Positions 62,685-64,000 of a stretch of DNA of 64,000 nucleotides are shown here, piece after piece (within the stretch, counting starts at the first letter, position 1; each line of letters starts with the position of its first letter). Below the pieces are notes generated by a model. The model was not told the origin of the DNA. It made no database searches and saw only the letters and a list, made by a program, of their open reading frames with translations. This stretch comes from an uncultured bacterium (lineage in GTDB: Bacteria; Bacillota; Clostridia; Lachnospirales; Lachnospiraceae). The translations under genes and the position numbers were made by a program. Location: positions 15,364 through 79,363 of the forward strand of contig CAOKFN010000021.1 in NCBI GenBank assembly GCA_948467735.1, given 5' to 3'.

Positions 62685-62713
62685 TTGTAATTACCAAAAT
62701 TTCATTATATAAT
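62685..62713 (+). promoter_or_regulatory. promoter of the Rpn-family gene
   Basis: TTGTAA (62685-62690) and TATAAT (62708-62713) with 17 bases between, 26 bp before the ATG. Confidence 0.7.
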
Positions 62714-62739
62714 AAAATAGACGACAGAAAGGATGCGTC

Positions 62740-63762
62740 ATGGCGGAAAAAACAAATATTTTAAAAGCGGATACCGTGGTTAAGAATTATTGGAGGGATA
62801 ATGAGCGGTTTGCCGATTTCTTTAACGCTGTGTTATTTGACGGGGAAGAGGTTATAAAGGCGGAGGAGCTTGAAGATGTGGATACGGAGGAATCCATGGT
62901 GCTGGAGCATAAAGACTATGCGGAAAGCATTCAGGCGGCCCGGGACGGCATTAAGATACGCAAAAGGTCACTGACGCATGGCGTGGAGCTGGTGATGCTG
63001 GGCATGGAGGGGCAGGGGCATATCCATTACGGCATGCCTTTAAGGGTGATGGGTTATGATTATTCCACTTATAAAAAGCAGTATGACGGCAATGCATCCC
63101 GGTATGGTTCCGGAAAGCACCGGGCGTCGGAGGGCATGGATGAGGACGAATACCTTTCAAGGATGAAAAGGACGGATAAATTTATCCCGGTGATCACGGT
63201 GGTTGTGTATTACGGCGACAAGCCGTGGGACGGGGCGGCGAGCCTGCACGGTATGCTGAATATTCCGGAAGGCATGAAGAAGTTTGTAAATGATTATAAG
63301 ATGCTGCTGGTGGAGGCGGGGAGGAATCAGCTTGCTTTACATAACATGAATAATGTGGATTTGTTTCATCTGCTTCAAATTGTTTTGGATAACAATCTGC
63401 CGAAGAATGAGGCGAAGGAAAAAGCCATAAAATATTGTGAGGATCACGCCGTGGAAAAGTCGGTTGTGATGACAGTGGCGGGAGCGGCAGGAAGTAATAT
63501 TGATTATAATGCGTTTGAGAGGGAAGGAGGCAGCATTATGTGTGCTTTATTTGATTCGATTGCAAAAGAGAGCGAGGTAAAAGGCAGGAAGGAAGGCATA
63601 GCAGAGGGTAGGGCGGAAGGCAGGGCGGAAGAAATCATTGAGTCCGGCTATGAGTTTGGACTATCCGACAGTGATATTATAAAAAGATTACAGAGCAGGC
63701 TGGATATATCGCTGCAAAGAGCGCAGGAATACTTTGGGAGGTTTGGAAGGCAGAAACTGTAA
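62740..63762 (+). CDS. Rpn-family PD-(D/E)XK nuclease (recombination-promoting nuclease)
   Basis: The 340-residue protein has the Rpn/PDDEXK-type nuclease core (about 20-240), with an N-terminal YWRDNERFADFFNAVLFDG and IPVITVVVYYGDKPWDGAAS in the middle. A C-terminal tail (about 267-340) has Gly-Arg/Ala-Glu repeats (GIAEGRAEGRAEEIIESGYE) and a helical end (SDSDIIKRLQSRLDISLQRA). Relatives are DNA endonucleases implicated in recombination and phage defence. Within the gene, AAGGAGG at 63524-63530 precedes an in-frame ATG at 63538, so the tail can be made separately. GAAAGG precedes the main ATG. Confidence 0.85.
   Translation: MAEKTNILKADTVVKNYWRDNERFADFFNAVLFDGEEVIKAEELEDVDTEESMVLEHKDYAESIQAARDGIKIRKRSLTHGVELVMLGMEGQGHIHYGMPLRVMGYDYSTYKKQYDGNASRYGSGKHRASEGMDEDEYLSRMKRTDKFIPVITVVVYYGDKPWDGAASLHGMLNIPEGMKKFVNDYKMLLVEAGRNQLALHNMNNVDLFHLLQIVLDNNLPKNEAKEKAIKYCEDHAVEKSVVMTVAGAAGSNIDYNAFEREGGSIMCALFDSIAKESEVKGRKEGIAEGRAEGRAEEIIESGYEFGLSDSDIIKRLQSRLDISLQRAQEYFGRFGRQKL
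63538..63762 (+). CDS. predicted internally translated C-terminal product of the Rpn gene (intragenic antitoxin candidate)
   Basis: An in-frame ATG at 63538 with AAGGAGG seven bases upstream would give a 74-residue protein made of the Rpn tail alone (MCALFDSIAKESEVKGRKEG...). In E. coli, short C-terminal products of rpn genes made this way block the toxic full-length nuclease. Here the evidence is the strong internal ribosome site and the duplicate at 63811, where the same ATG must serve as a true start. Confidence 0.6.
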   Translation: MCALFDSIAKESEVKGRKEGIAEGRAEGRAEEIIESGYEFGLSDSDIIKRLQSRLDISLQRAQEYFGRFGRQKL

Positions 63763-63810
63763 ATCGGTAATATTGCCCGCAGCGCTTTTGAGAGGGAAGG
63801 AGGCAGCATT

Positions 63811-64000
63811 ATGTGTACTTTATTTGATTCGATTGCAAAAGAGAGCGAGGTAAAAGGCAGGGCGGAAGGCATAGCAGAGGGCAGGAAGGAAGGCATAGCA
63901 GAAGGCAGGGCGGAAGAAATCATTGAGTCAGGCTATGAGTTTGGGCTATCCGACAGTGATATTATAAAAAGATTACAGAGCAGGCTGGATATATCGCTGC
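63811..64000 (+). CDS. duplicated free-standing copy of the Rpn C-terminal tail (partial, runs off the window)
   Basis: From about 63788 the sequence repeats the Rpn 3' end from about 63521, nearly base for base. It has the same AAGGAGG (63797-63803) and ATG (63811). It codes MCTLFDSIAKESEVKGRAEG... and carries one extra Gly-Arg/Lys-Glu repeat unit compared with the original. 63 codons are visible and the frame continues past 64000. Confidence 0.7.
   Translation, partial: MCTLFDSIAKESEVKGRAEGIAEGRKEGIAEGRAEEIIESGYEFGLSDSDIIKRLQSRLDISL

Overview
The window looks like a chromosomal segment of a spore-forming Clostridia member, most likely Lachnospiraceae. Moderate-to-high G+C, strong Shine-Dalgarno sites, a spoIIAA-spoIIAB-sigF operon, a valine T-box in front of valS, a Lachnospiraceae-style potA/potB/potCD cluster and a single-chain 1268-residue PurL all fit. 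The assignment rests on gene content and architecture only; no search was run.

Layout. 0.1-3 kb: a DUF6985-like protein, an AAC(6')-like acetyltransferase, a small acidic protein and an AraC/GyrI-like regulator. 3-9 kb: a hexuronate module in which lacI-uxaC (minus) is divergent from uxaB-uxaA (plus), with a near-identical palindrome at both promoters. 9-20 kb: a YoaP-type GNAT, a chemoreceptor, an AEC transporter, a YyaL/DUF255 protein, and an ABC exporter with an XRE regulator. 20-27 kb: a GT-C-like membrane protein, a large secreted transglutaminase-like protein with internal repeats, and an AAA/PD-(D/E)XK protein. 28-34 kb: an ECF sigma/anti-sigma-like pair whose partner carries a 27-bp repeat array, then the T-box and valS. 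34-40 kb: a zinc-ribbon/TPR membrane protein, the sporulation sigma-F operon, a GH25 lysozyme-like protein, a DnaQ-type exonuclease and tRNA-Arg(ACG). 40-45 kb: a polyamine ABC transporter with an unusual PotA and a fused PotCD. 45-58 kb: many small or lineage-specific proteins, an orphan solute-binding lipoprotein, an rRNA methyltransferase-rdgB-phosphoesterase run, a sigma factor with a long C-terminal extension, a Ser/Arg-repeat TPM-like protein, tRNA-Trp and a duplicated promoter-like element. 58-64 kb: a TetR regulator, purL, and an Rpn-family nuclease gene followed by a near-identical duplicate of its 3' end.

The strongest lead is the Rpn locus at the right edge. The C-terminal part of the nuclease gene has its own strong ribosome binding site and in-frame ATG. 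The same segment, with the same site, is repeated immediately downstream as a free-standing open frame. This fits an intragenic-antitoxin arrangement in which the antitoxin has also been copied out as a separate gene. Other leads are an Ig-like repeat insertion in PotA, six repeats of an unnamed domain behind a transglutaminase core, a shared LacI-type operator, and a promoter-like element found three times.
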